A stretch of DNA of 64,000 nucleotides from Teichococcus wenyumeiae (lineage in GTDB: Bacteria; Pseudomonadota; Alphaproteobacteria; Acetobacterales; Acetobacteraceae), in contig NZ_RFLX01000004.1 of the NCBI RefSeq assembly GCF_003696345.1, positions 222,409-286,408 on the forward strand. The letters are read 5' to 3'. Below the pieces are notes generated by a model, which saw only the letters and a list, made by a program, of their open reading frames with translations, did no database searches and had not been told where the DNA came from. Shown in pieces: positions 36,971 to 46,127 of this stretch (within the stretch, counting starts at the first letter, position 1; each line of letters begins with the position of its first letter). Both the position numbers and the translations under genes were made by a program.

Positions 36971-36999
36971 CATATGGCATGCCCCGCCGGCCGGGGCAA
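36971..36999 (-). promoter_or_regulatory. candidate rpsB promoter with palindromic spacer
   Basis: TTGCCC (36994-36999) and CATATG (36971-36976) on the minus strand are 17 bases apart. The spacer overlaps a GCCCCG-CCGGC-CGGGGC inverted repeat at 36981-36997, which could also act as the 3' hairpin of the preceding DsbA-like gene. The predicted leader would be about 145 nt. Confidence 0.4.
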
Positions 37000-37015
37000 G
37001 CTTGGCCTGCCGGAA

Positions 37016-37672
37016 CTAGCGGATATCGTCCTCCGCATCCGGCCGCAGCCCCAGGCGCACCGGCAGCGTTGTCGGATCATCGAAGAGGATGGCGTTCGGC
37101 AGCGGGACGGGCCGCCCTTCCTCCAGCCGCACCAGGGCCGGCACGCCGCGGATGCCGAGGCCCTGCATCAGCTTCTCCGCCATGGCCTGGCGGGTGGCCA
37201 TGGCCTCGTCCAGGCCGGGGTCGTCCGACTCCAGCAGCGCCACCGCCTCATCCAGCCCCAGGTCCCGCAGCACGGCGAGCAGTTGCGCCGGGTCGGTGTT
37301 GTCCTGGCCGTCCACGTAGCGCAGCAGCTGGATGCGGTGCAGCGCCTCCAGCTCCTTCGCCGGCTCGGTCAGGTGCACGGCGGTCAGGGCCCGGGTGGCG
37401 GCGGTGGAGTCGAAGCGCCCGGCTGGGTTGCCCAGCACCTTCTCCCGATAGGCTTCGGAGAATACCTGGCCCGTCAGCTGCGCGATGCGCTGGTCGTTCG
37501 TCCAGGCATAGGCCGCGAAATCCGGCGTCATGCTGCGCTCGCCCCCGGCGAAGAGGCCGGTGGCCAGGGGGTGCAGCAGGGCCGAGGGCTCCAGCTCCAG
37601 CTTCACCACGGCGGGCGTGGCGCCGTAGCACCAGCCGCAGAGCGGGTCGTAGAGATAGAAGAACTCATGCAT
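37016..37672 (-). CDS. DsbA-family thioredoxin-fold protein (cytoplasmic)
   Basis: A 218-residue protein with the redox motif CGWC at residues 12-15 (YDPLCGWCYGA) and a cis-Pro loop IRGVPALV near residue 180, matching the DsbA/FrnE-like group. There is no signal peptide, so it probably acts on cytoplasmic thiols. The helical insertion between about 60 and 160 is typical of the family. ATG 37672 follows the dnaE stop by one base, so it is the last gene of the proS-lolCE-lolD-dnaE unit and likely translationally coupled. Confidence 0.85.
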   Translation of the reverse strand: MHEFFYLYDPLCGWCYGATPAVVKLELEPSALLHPLATGLFAGGERSMTPDFAAYAWTNDQRIAQLTGQVFSEAYREKVLGNPAGRFDSTAATRALTAVHLTEPAKELEALHRIQLLRYVDGQDNTDPAQLLAVLRDLGLDEAVALLESDDPGLDEAMATRQAMAEKLMQGLGIRGVPALVRLEEGRPVPLPNAILFDDPTTLPVRLGLRPDAEDDIR

Positions 37673-37673
37673 C

Positions 37674-40600
37674 TCAGCCGGCCTCCACATGGGCGACACC
37701 AGGCACGACCTTCATGGCCTGCGCCATGCGGGGGGAGACATTGAACAAGCCGGGCAGCAGCACCTCGATCTCCTGCCCCGGCCCGGTGCGCGGGATCAGC
37801 GCGACCTTGCCCTTGCCCGGCCCTTCCCGCTCCAGCAACGTGCGGATCGGCTCCACGGCGGCAATGTCGTCGATGGTCAGGCGCAACATCTGCCGCAGCC
37901 CGGCCGCTGCCTTGTCCAGCCCCTCCAGGTCCTGCGCGGTCAGGCGCAGGGTCTCGCCTTCCATCCGCGCCTCGCAGGTGACCAGGATGGCATTGCCCTC
38001 CTTCAGCATCTCGCGCGAGCGCAGCAGCACCTCGGAGAAGAGCGTCACCTCGGTACTGCCGGAGGAATCGGAGATGCGCACCCAGGCCATGCGGCTGCCG
38101 GTGCGGGTGGTGCGCTCCTTGCTGTTCACCACGGTGCCGGCCAGCTTCAGGCGCCCGACGCCCGCCTCCGCCCGCGCCTGGGCAAGGGCGATGGAGGTCG
38201 CCCCCAGCTTCCGCAGCGCTTCCTTGTAGGTGTCCAGCGGATGGGCGGAGAGATGGAAGCCCACCGCCTCCGCCTCATGCGACAGGCGCTCCAGTTCCGG
38301 CCAGTCCGGGATCTCCGGCAGGCGCAGCGGCTCGGGCCGCGCGTCGCCACCGCCGAAAAGGCCGATCTGGCTGGAGGCACGTTCCTCCGCCTTGGCCTGA
38401 GCGCGGCGCAGGATCACCTCGGCACCCGTCATCACCCTGGCGCGGTTCTTTTCCAGCGTATCGAAGGCGCCGGCGCGGGCCAGGTTCTCCAGCTGCATCT
38501 TGTTCAGCAGCTTAGGATCGACGCGACCGGCGAAATCGGCAACGGATTCGAAGGGCCGGTCGCGCGCGGCCACTAGGTCCTTCATCGCCTGCAAGCCGAC
38601 GCGCTTCACTGCCGCGAGGGCGAAGCGGATGCACTCGTTGCCCTCGGCGTCCTTCTCGACCCGGAAATCGGCGGCGGAACGGTTCACGTCCGGCGGCAGC
38701 ACCTTGATGCCAAGGCGCGAGGCCTCCTGCATGTGGTTCGCCAGCTTCTCCGTCTTGTCCATGTCGAAGGTCATGGAGGCAGCGATAAAGGCCACCGGGT
38801 GGTTCGCCTTCAGATAGGCGGTGTGATAGGCAACCAGCGCATAAGCGGCGGCGTGAGATTTGTTGAAGCCGTATTCGGCAAACTTCTCCATCAGGTCGAA
38901 GATCTCGCCGGCCTTGCCTTCCGGCACGCCGTTCTTCACCGCACCGTCCACGAAGATCTTGCGCTGCGCCTCCATCTCCGAGCGGATCTTCTTGCCCATG
39001 GCGCGGCGCAGCAGGTCGGCGCCGCCGAGGCTGTAGCCGGCCACGTCCTGGCTGATCTGCATCACCTGCTCCTGGTAGACCAGGATGCCATAGGTTTCCT
39101 CGACCAGGTGGCGCATGGCCGGATGCACCGGCTCCCAGGCCTCGCCATGCTTGCGGGCGCAATAGGCCGGGATATTCGCCATGGGGCCCGGACGGTAGAG
39201 CGAGACGGCGGCGATCAGATCCTCGAAGCGGTCGGGCCGCATCATGCGAAGGCAGTCCCGCATGCCCTGGCCTTCGAACTGGAACACGCCGGCGGAGTCG
39301 CCGCGCGCCAGCATGTCGTAGGTCTTCTTGTCGTCCAGCGGGATGCGGGTGAGATCGACCTCGTGGCCCTGCTCCGCCAGGATCTCCACCGCGCGTTGCA
39401 AGACCGTCAGCGTCTTCAGGCCGAGGAAGTCGAACTTCACCAGCGAGGCATTTTCCACGTATTTCATGGAATACTGCGTCACCAGCATGTCGGAGCGCGG
39501 GTCGCGGTAGAGCGCGACGATGTCGATCAGCGGCTTGCGCCCGATCACCACGCCGGCCGCGTGGGTCGAGGCGTTGCGGTAAAGCCCTTCCAGCACCAGG
39601 GCCGTTTCCATCAGCCGGTCTACCGTCTCGTCCGCGCGCATGTCCTGCAGGCGCGGCTCGCCGTCGAGCGCCTGCTGCAGCGTCACGGGCTTGGCCGGGT
39701 TGAAGGGAATCAGCTCGGCGATGCGGTTCACCTGGCCATAGGGCATGCCCATGACGCGCCCCACGTCGCGCACCACCGCCTTGGCCTGCAACCGGCCGAA
39801 GGTGATGATCTGCGCCACGCGGTCCTCGCCATATTCACGGCGCACATACTGGATCACCTCGTCACGCCGGTCCTGGCAGAAGTCGATGTCGAAGTCGGGC
39901 ATCGACACGCGCTCGGGGTTCAGGAAGCGCTCGAAGAGCAGGCCGAAGCGCAGCGGGTCCAGGTCGGTGATCAGCAGCGCCCAGGCAGCGACGGAACCGG
40001 CGCCCGAGCCACGCCCGGGGCCCACGGGAATGCCCTGCTGCTTCGCCCACTGGATGAAGTCGGCCACGATCAGGAAGTAGCCGGAGAAGCCCATCTTCTC
40101 GATGACGTTGAGCTCGAATTCCAGCCGGTCGTGGTAGACCTTGCGTTCCGTCGTGCCCTGCGCGTCCAGCCGTGCTTCCAACCCGCGCCGGGCCATGTCG
40201 CGCACCGTTTCGGCCTCGGTCATGCCGGGCTGCACCTTGGGGCAGATCGGCAGCTCGGGCTTGCGGTTCTCCGCCATGATGTGGCAGCGGCGGGCGATGG
40301 CCAGCGTGTTGTCGCAGGCTTCCGGCAGGTCGGCGAAGAGCTTCCGCATGGCCGCGGCGGACTTGAAGTAATGCTCGGCCGTCAGGCGGCGCCGGTCGGG
40401 CTCCGCCAGGGTGCGCCCCTCGGCGATGCAGAGCAGCGCGTCATGCGCCTCGTACATCTCCGGCTTGGCGAAATAGACATCGTTGGTGGCGACCACCGGC
40501 AGGCCGGCGGCATCGGCCAGGGCCAGCATCGCCGGGTCCAGCCCGCGCTCGACCGGAAGGCCGTGGCGGGTCAGCTCCACCGCCAGGCGGTCGGAGAAGC

Positions 40601-41099
40601 TTTCCTTCAATGCATCCAGCAGATGCGCGGCGGCCTCCTTGCGGCCTTCCGACAGCAGCCGGCCCAGTGGCCCGGCTGTGCCGCCGGTCAGCAGGAAGAC
40701 GCCCTCGGAATGGCTGCGCAGCAGGTCCAGCGTGATGGTCGGCTTGCCGGAAGGATCGTCCCGCAGGAAGCCATGCGAGGACAGGCGCTGGACATTCTCC
40801 AGCCCCTGCGCGTTCATCGCCAGCACTACCAGCGGGTCAGGCAGCAGGCGCGCCTGTTCCGGCCGGTCATCCGTCGCCGCGCGCGTCAGGTTGAGCTGGC
40901 AGCCGATGATCGGCTGCACGCCCTTGCCGGAGCAGTAGTTCGAGAATTCCAGGGCGCCGAACATATTGGCGGTGTCGGTCAGCGCCAGGGCCGGCATGCC
41001 GGCCTCCTTGGCCAGCACCGCCAGCTTGTCCGCCTTGATGGCGCCCTCGGCGAGGGAATAGGCGGAATGGGTGTGCAGATGGACGAAGGAACCGGACAT
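37674..41099 (-). CDS. dnaE: DNA polymerase III subunit alpha
   Basis: This is the replicative polymerase catalytic subunit. The 1141-residue protein has the N-terminal PHP domain (FVHLHTHSAYSLAEGA), the palm-domain PDFDIDF with catalytic D402 and D404, GPGRGSGAGS, the fingers/helix-hairpin-helix region, NKSHAAAYALVAYHTAY, and a C-terminal OB fold (about residues 990-1070). Length is close to E. coli DnaE. It is followed at once by the DsbA-like gene and preceded by lolD with 39 bp between. Confidence 0.98.
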   Translation of the reverse strand: MSGSFVHLHTHSAYSLAEGAIKADKLAVLAKEAGMPALALTDTANMFGALEFSNYCSGKGVQPIIGCQLNLTRAATDDRPEQARLLPDPLVVLAMNAQGLENVQRLSSHGFLRDDPSGKPTITLDLLRSHSEGVFLLTGGTAGPLGRLLSEGRKEAAAHLLDALKESFSDRLAVELTRHGLPVERGLDPAMLALADAAGLPVVATNDVYFAKPEMYEAHDALLCIAEGRTLAEPDRRRLTAEHYFKSAAAMRKLFADLPEACDNTLAIARRCHIMAENRKPELPICPKVQPGMTEAETVRDMARRGLEARLDAQGTTERKVYHDRLEFELNVIEKMGFSGYFLIVADFIQWAKQQGIPVGPGRGSGAGSVAAWALLITDLDPLRFGLLFERFLNPERVSMPDFDIDFCQDRRDEVIQYVRREYGEDRVAQIITFGRLQAKAVVRDVGRVMGMPYGQVNRIAELIPFNPAKPVTLQQALDGEPRLQDMRADETVDRLMETALVLEGLYRNASTHAAGVVIGRKPLIDIVALYRDPRSDMLVTQYSMKYVENASLVKFDFLGLKTLTVLQRAVEILAEQGHEVDLTRIPLDDKKTYDMLARGDSAGVFQFEGQGMRDCLRMMRPDRFEDLIAAVSLYRPGPMANIPAYCARKHGEAWEPVHPAMRHLVEETYGILVYQEQVMQISQDVAGYSLGGADLLRRAMGKKIRSEMEAQRKIFVDGAVKNGVPEGKAGEIFDLMEKFAEYGFNKSHAAAYALVAYHTAYLKANHPVAFIAASMTFDMDKTEKLANHMQEASRLGIKVLPPDVNRSAADFRVEKDAEGNECIRFALAAVKRVGLQAMKDLVAARDRPFESVADFAGRVDPKLLNKMQLENLARAGAFDTLEKNRARVMTGAEVILRRAQAKAEERASSQIGLFGGGDARPEPLRLPEIPDWPELERLSHEAEAVGFHLSAHPLDTYKEALRKLGATSIALAQARAEAGVGRLKLAGTVVNSKERTTRTGSRMAWVRISDSSGSTEVTLFSEVLLRSREMLKEGNAILVTCEARMEGETLRLTAQDLEGLDKAAAGLRQMLRLTIDDIAAVEPIRTLLEREGPGKGKVALIPRTGPGQEIEVLLPGLFNVSPRMAQAMKVVPGVAHVEAG

Positions 41100-41138
41100 G
41101 GGAGGGATATAGCACCTCCCCTGCCCGGCTTCACGCCT

Positions 41139-41814
<676 letters not shown>

Positions 41815-41822
<8 letters not shown>

Positions 41823-43068
41823 TGCGCAGGGCCTCCACCGGGTCCGTCTTGGCCGCGCGCCAGGAGGGATAAAGCGTCGCGAGCAGCGAGAGGCCGAGGC
41901 CCATCAGCACCACCTGCGTGACCTCGTTGGGGTCCACGATGGCCGGCAGGCGCGTCAGGAAATACACCTCCGGGCTGAAGAGCTGCGTGCCCGTCAGCGA
42001 TTGCAGGACCTGCCGGATGCGCTCGATGTTCAGGCAGAAGACCAGCCCTAGCCCGAAGCCGATCAAGGTGCCCAGCACGCCGATCGAGGCACCGCAGAGC
42101 AGGAAGATCCGCATGATGGCGGCGGAGCTCGCGCCCATCGTGCGCAGGATGGCGATGTCGCGCCCCTTGTCCTTCACCAGCATGATGAGGGAGGAGATGA
42201 TGTTGAAGGCGGCCACGACGATGATCAGCGTCAGGATCAGGAACATCACGTTCCGCTCCACCTGCACCGCCGCGAAGAAGCTGCTGTTGCTGGCCTGCCA
42301 GTCCAGCACGCGGAAGGGCAATGGAGAGAGCGTGCGGATGATCTCCTGCGTCACCGGCCGCACCTGGTCCGGGTTGTTGACGAAGACCTCGATCTGCGAG
42401 GCCGCGTCCCGCAGCTGGAAGTAGGTCTGCGCCGAGGCCAGCGGCATGAAGATATAGCCGCTGTCGTACTCGTTCATGCCGGTGTCGAAGAGCGCGACGA
42501 TGTTGTAGGTCTTCAGCCGCGGCACCATGCCGATGACGGTGGTGCGGCCCTGCGGCGAGACCAGCGTCAGCTTGCCGCCGACACCCTGCCGCAGCTTCTG
42601 CGCCAGCCGCGTGCCGATGATGATGCTGTCGTCGCCGCCGAACTGATCCAGGCTGCCGCTGACGATATTGCCAGCCAGGATCGGCCGCGCCTTCAGGTCC
42701 TCCGGCCGGATGCCGCGGGCGAAGCCGCCGGTGGCGCCACCGCCCTCGCTGGTCACCAGCACCTGCCCTTCCACGATGGGCGCCGCCGACTGGATGCCCG
42801 GCAGCCCCCGCACCTTGGCCAGGATGCTGTCGAAGTCCCGCAGGCCACCGCCATCGGCGGCATAGATGCCGAGATGGCCGTTGAGCCCGAGGATGCGGCC
42901 GAGCAGTTCCTGCCGGAAGCCGTTCATCACCGACATGACGATGATCAGCGTGGCCACACCCAGCGCGATCCCCACCAGGGAGAAGGTGGCGATGACGGAG
43001 ACAAACCGCTCCCCCTTCCGCGCCCGGAGGTAGCGGAAGGCGACCATGCGTTCGAAGGCGCCGAACAT
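41815..43068 (-). CDS. lolC: lipoprotein-releasing system permease (LolC/LolE family)
   Basis: This is the membrane subunit of the lipoprotein exporter. The 417-residue protein has [20 protein letters not shown], a first membrane helix followed by a periplasmic MacB-like domain (about residues 50-255), and then three FtsX-type helices ending in [16 protein letters not shown]. Only one permease gene is present, so the complex here is probably a homodimer of a LolC/E hybrid, as in other alphaproteobacteria. It begins 7 bp after the proS stop. Confidence 0.92.
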
Positions 43069-43075
43069 GCGGTGC

Positions 43076-44392
43076 TCAGCCCGCCATGATGCGGTGCAGG
43101 GCTTCTTCCAGCGACACTTCCGCCCGCTCGCCCGTAGCGCGGCGCTTCAGCTCGATCTTCTCGTTGGCGGCGCCGCGCGGGCCGATGATGGCCTGCCACG
43201 GGTAGCCGGCGAGGTCGGCGTCGTTGAACTTCACGCCCGCGCGGTCCGGCCGGTCGTCATAGACGGCATCGCCCCCCAGGGCAGCGTAGAGCTTCTCGCT
43301 GAGCGCATCCGTCGCCAGGTCGCCCGGCTTCAGGTTGAGGATGGCGCAACGGAAGGGTGCCACCGCGTCCGGCCAGATGATGCCGGCCTCGTCGTGGCTC
43401 GCCTCGATAATGGCGCCGAGCAGGCGGGAGACGCCGATGCCGTAGCTGCCCATCTGCGGCACCACGGGCTGGCCGTCGGGGCCGGCCACCGTCAGGCCCA
43501 TCTTCTCGGAATACTTGGTGCCGAAGAAGAAGATGTGGCCGACCTCGATGCCCTTGCCCTCGCGCTGGCGATCCGCCGAGACCTGGGTCCAGGCGGCCTC
43601 GTCGTGCATCTCGTCCGTCGCGGCATAGAGGCCGGTGACCTGGCTGAAGAAGTTCTCCAGATCCTCCGGCTTCTCGTAGCTGTAGTCGGCATGGGAGAGC
43701 TTCAGCTCCTCGAAAGCGGCGTCGTAGAAGACGGTGCTTTCGCCGGTCGGCGCTAGGATGATGAATTCGTGGGAGAGGTTGCCGCCGATGGGGCCGGTAT
43801 CGGCGCGCATCGGCACCGCGCGCAGGCCCATGCGCTGGAAGGTGCGCATATAGGCCAGCATCATGGCGCGGTAGGAACGGGTCGCACCCTCCACATCCAT
43901 GTCGAAGGAATAGGCGTCCTTCATCAGGAACTCGCGGCCACGCATCACGCCGAAGCGGGGGCGCACCTCGTCCCGGAACTTCCACTGGATGTGGTAGAGG
44001 TTGCGCGGCAGATCGCGGTAGGACTTGGCGTAGCCCTTGAAGATGTCCGTGACCATTTCCTCGTTGGTCGGGCCGAAGAGCATCTCGCGGTCATGCCGGT
44101 CGCGGATGCGCAGCATCTCCTTGCCGTAGTCGTCGTAGCGGCCGGACTGGCGCCAGAGATCGGCGCTCTGGATCGTCGGCATCAGGATTTCCTGGGCGCC
44201 GGCGGCGTCCTGTTCCTCCCGCACGATCTGCTCGACCTTCTTCAGCACGCGCAAGCCCAGTGGCAGCCAGGCATAGATGCCGGCGCTGGTCTGCCGGATC
44301 ATTCCGGCGCGCAGCATCAGCTTGTGGGAAGCGATCGCCGCCTCGGCGGGGATTTCTTTCAGGGTCGGCAGGAAGGCGCGGGAGAGGCGCAA
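43076..44392 (-). CDS. proS: proline-tRNA ligase (short bacterial form)
   Basis: It charges tRNA-Pro. The 438-residue class II synthetase shows motif 1 in the first 110 residues ([22 protein letters not shown]), motif 2 around [20 protein letters not shown], and motif 3 [14 protein letters not shown] followed by the anticodon-binding domain. The ~180-residue editing (INS) domain of the E. coli enzyme is missing, as is usual in alphaproteobacteria. proS-lolCE-lolD-dnaE is a conserved linkage. A small-RNA terminator lies 186 bp upstream of its start. Confidence 0.96.
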   Translation of the reverse strand: MRLSRAFLPTLKEIPAEAAIASHKLMLRAGMIRQTSAGIYAWLPLGLRVLKKVEQIVREEQDAAGAQEILMPTIQSADLWRQSGRYDDYGKEMLRIRDRHDREMLFGPTNEEMVTDIFKGYAKSYRDLPRNLYHIQWKFRDEVRPRFGVMRGREFLMKDAYSFDMDVEGATRSYRAMMLAYMRTFQRMGLRAVPMRADTGPIGGNLSHEFIILAPTGESTVFYDAAFEELKLSHADYSYEKPEDLENFFSQVTGLYAATDEMHDEAAWTQVSADRQREGKGIEVGHIFFFGTKYSEKMGLTVAGPDGQPVVPQMGSYGIGVSRLLGAIIEASHDEAGIIWPDAVAPFRCAILNLKPGDLATDALSEKLYAALGGDAVYDDRPDRAGVKFNDADLAGYPWQAIIGPRGAANEKIELKRRATGERAEVSLEEALHRIMAG

Positions 44393-44561
44393 GGGAAAGG
44401 CTCCGGTCCAAAGCTTTGGCGCGGAACGTAAGGGGGAATGGCCCAGGATACCAGGGAGGGGCCCTGCTTCAGCATGGCCTCATGGTGCGCCGCAACAAAA
44501 AGTCGTTGTGAACGGCCTGGACGAAACTTTCTACAGATTGTTCTTGGCGCGCCTTAACGCA

Positions 44562-44690
44562 GGCGGTACAAAAAAAAGGCCGCACCAAGGTGCGGCCCGA
44601 GTTTAGGGAGGAAACGCCAGTCACACGGCAGGAAGAGAACCAGCTCTCTTCCTGAGGAAAACTTTGCCTGCCCGCTGACTGGCTATCAAC
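44562..44690 (-). ncRNA. small RNA with anti-Shine-Dalgarno hairpin loop (suhB/mmgR-like)
   Basis: On the minus strand three structures follow each other: a long imperfect stem bounded by GCCAGTCA (44676-44683) and TGACTGGC (44616-44623) with inner pairs around GGCAGG/CCTGCC and GAAGAG/CTCTTC; then GTTT-CCTCCCT-AAAC (44601-44615), a mini-hairpin exposing CCUCCC; then a terminator with a U8 run. The order of a 5' hairpin, an anti-SD loop and a GC-rich terminator recalls the alphaproteobacterial suhB/mmgR (alpha-r8) and related anti-SD RNAs; this is from memory, not an alignment. The only long gene-free stretch of the window (44393-44782) is taken up by this RNA and the proS leader. Its 5' end is uncertain. 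Confidence 0.7.
44570..44597 (-). terminator. strong intrinsic terminator of the small RNA
   Basis: GGCCGCAC pairs with GTGCGGCC across a CTTG tetraloop on the minus strand, followed by eight consecutive T (44570-44577). It would insulate proS from transcription coming from upstream. Confidence 0.92.
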
Positions 44691-44782
44691 GTAAAAGCCT
44701 GACGAAAAAGCCGAAAAATCGGGCGATCAGGCAAGATGTGGTGCATTTTTGCGCAATGCCACTTTAAAACGTGGATTGCTGC

Positions 44783-45046
44783 CTATTTCGGCGTCATCGC
44801 CAGCCAGCCGTGGCGGAAGCTCAGCCAGTCGCTGGTGACCAGAAGATAGATTCCCAGCCAAACCACGGTCGCCACCACCGTCGTCCAAATCACCTTACTG
44901 ACGATCAGGGGCTGACGAGGCGCGCCACGCCAGCCGCCGGTCTGGTGCGCGCCGTCGGCATCGGGCTGGATGCCGAAGGGCAGGATCGCGAAGAGCACGG
45001 TCCACCAGCACAGGAAGTACACCATGATTCCTGTTACCCAGCCCAT
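44783..45046 (-). CDS. DUF1467 family membrane protein
   Basis: A small inner-membrane protein of 87 residues with two membrane helices (about residues 4-24 and 54-73). The family block WWTVLFAILPFGIQPD starts the first loop, with a positively charged segment before the second helix (GAPRQPLIVSKVIWTT). Function unknown; in alphaproteobacteria members are typically found next to proS. The small RNA and its terminator intervene here. Confidence 0.88.
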   Translation of the reverse strand: MGWVTGIMVYFLCWWTVLFAILPFGIQPDADGAHQTGGWRGAPRQPLIVSKVIWTTVVATVVWLGIYLLVTSDWLSFRHGWLAMTPK

Positions 45047-45188
45047 TGCGGTTCCTCCTGCCTTGCTGCGGCGGCAATAGGCCTATCGGGCAGGCAAGGC
45101 CAGAGGGTGGCGCAGGCATGTGTCTGGCGCTGACCTGATGCCGCGGGAATGTCGTCGGCCCTTCATATTCCGGAAACCAACCGCTGCG

Positions 45189-45440
45189 ATGTTCCGCGCC
45201 ATGTTAACCGCCACCGCCACACGCCCTTCCCTCGCGTCCGAAACGCTGCGCGGCCCCTGCGCCGTCGAGGCACCGCTGATCGCCCTCTATGAGAATGAGG
45301 CTGCGGCCGAAGCAGCCCTGCCGCGCCTGGGCAGCATCCGGGTGCTGGGGCAGTCTTCCTCCGGCGTGCGAATGCTGGCCCCTGCCCCCGGACTGCGCGA
45401 AACGCTTTATGCCTCCGGCGCCCTGCTGGTGGTGGGTTAG
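45189..45440 (+). CDS. hypothetical protein
   Basis: An 83-residue protein, starting at ATG 45189 or possibly ATG 45201. The C-terminal two-thirds (LIALYENEAAAEAALPRLG, then LGQSSSGVRMLAPAPG and LYASGALLVVG) has the alternating pattern of a small alpha/beta domain and shows normal GC3 codon bias. No family or function is recognised. Its stop overlaps the convergent acyltransferase remnant by 4 bp. Confidence 0.5.
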   Translation: MFRAMLTATATRPSLASETLRGPCAVEAPLIALYENEAAAEAALPRLGSIRVLGQSSSGVRMLAPAPGLRETLYASGALLVVG

Positions 45441-45988
45441 CGGCGATACATGGCCTTGGAACAGCGGCGGTGCAGCCAGAGCCACCGGCACAGGTTGCCG
45501 CGAATCCAGGCCTCGATCCGCCCATTCACCGCCAGCATCAGGCTGCGGATATCGGCGGCCATGTCGCCGCTGTTGGGCAAGGGTAACGGCGGCTCCACCA
45601 CCACCCGGAAGCGGCCAGGGCCGATGCGCTGGGTATAGCCTAGCACCAGCGGGTTACCGGGAGCATGGTAGAAGCTGCCCATCACGAAGCCCTGTCAGGA
45701 GCTGGCGCGCGGCAGCACCTCCCAGTTTCCGATATGGGCGGAGAAGCAGATGGCGCGGGTGCCGGGGGACGGCAGATGCTCCCGCCCGATCACTTCCCAA
45801 CCTGGCCCCTCGGCGGTTTCATCCAGCGCCGCGACCAGGGGCAGCTCCAGCACGGTGCTGCCCAGGCTGGCCCAGGCGTCACGCACCACGGCCTCACGCC
45901 AGGGCGAATCGCTCTCCAGGAAGGCCGGGGAGAGGTGGCGGCGGGCGACGTTCGAGACCGGTAGCAATGGCCCAATGCGCCGTGCCAT
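45437..45988 (-). pseudogene. lipid A lauroyl/lysophospholipid acyltransferase remnant (LpxL/HtrB family)
   Basis: Two in-frame blocks of a LpxL-type acyltransferase are visible. The first (97 codons from ATG 45988, MARRIGPLLPVSNVARRHL) reaches the HX4E catalytic motif HIGNWE and ends at TGA 45695-45697. The second, in the same frame right after that stop, carries the family C-terminus (GPGRFRVVVEPPLPLP, WIRGNLCRWLWLHRR). About 80 residues between motif and C-terminus are missing, as are roughly 35 N-terminal residues. The gene is therefore doubly truncated with an in-frame stop and cannot encode a normal enzyme. Confidence 0.8.
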
Positions 45989-46127
45989 AGCACCGCACCC
46001 AGATACCTCCAGCCGAAAAACGGCGGCCTTCTGCGATATCATGCCCGTCTTGCGGCGGCAAAATGCACATCTGCTGAATCTCGCGCCCTTCCGCCCCCGC
46101 CCACCCTGCCCCATATCCGCCCCACAG

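Noticed and set aside
45750..46127. Upstream extension of the repair helicase
   Set aside because: It overlaps the lpxL remnant on the other strand and lacks the helicase-family N-terminus; ATG 46128 gives the expected start.
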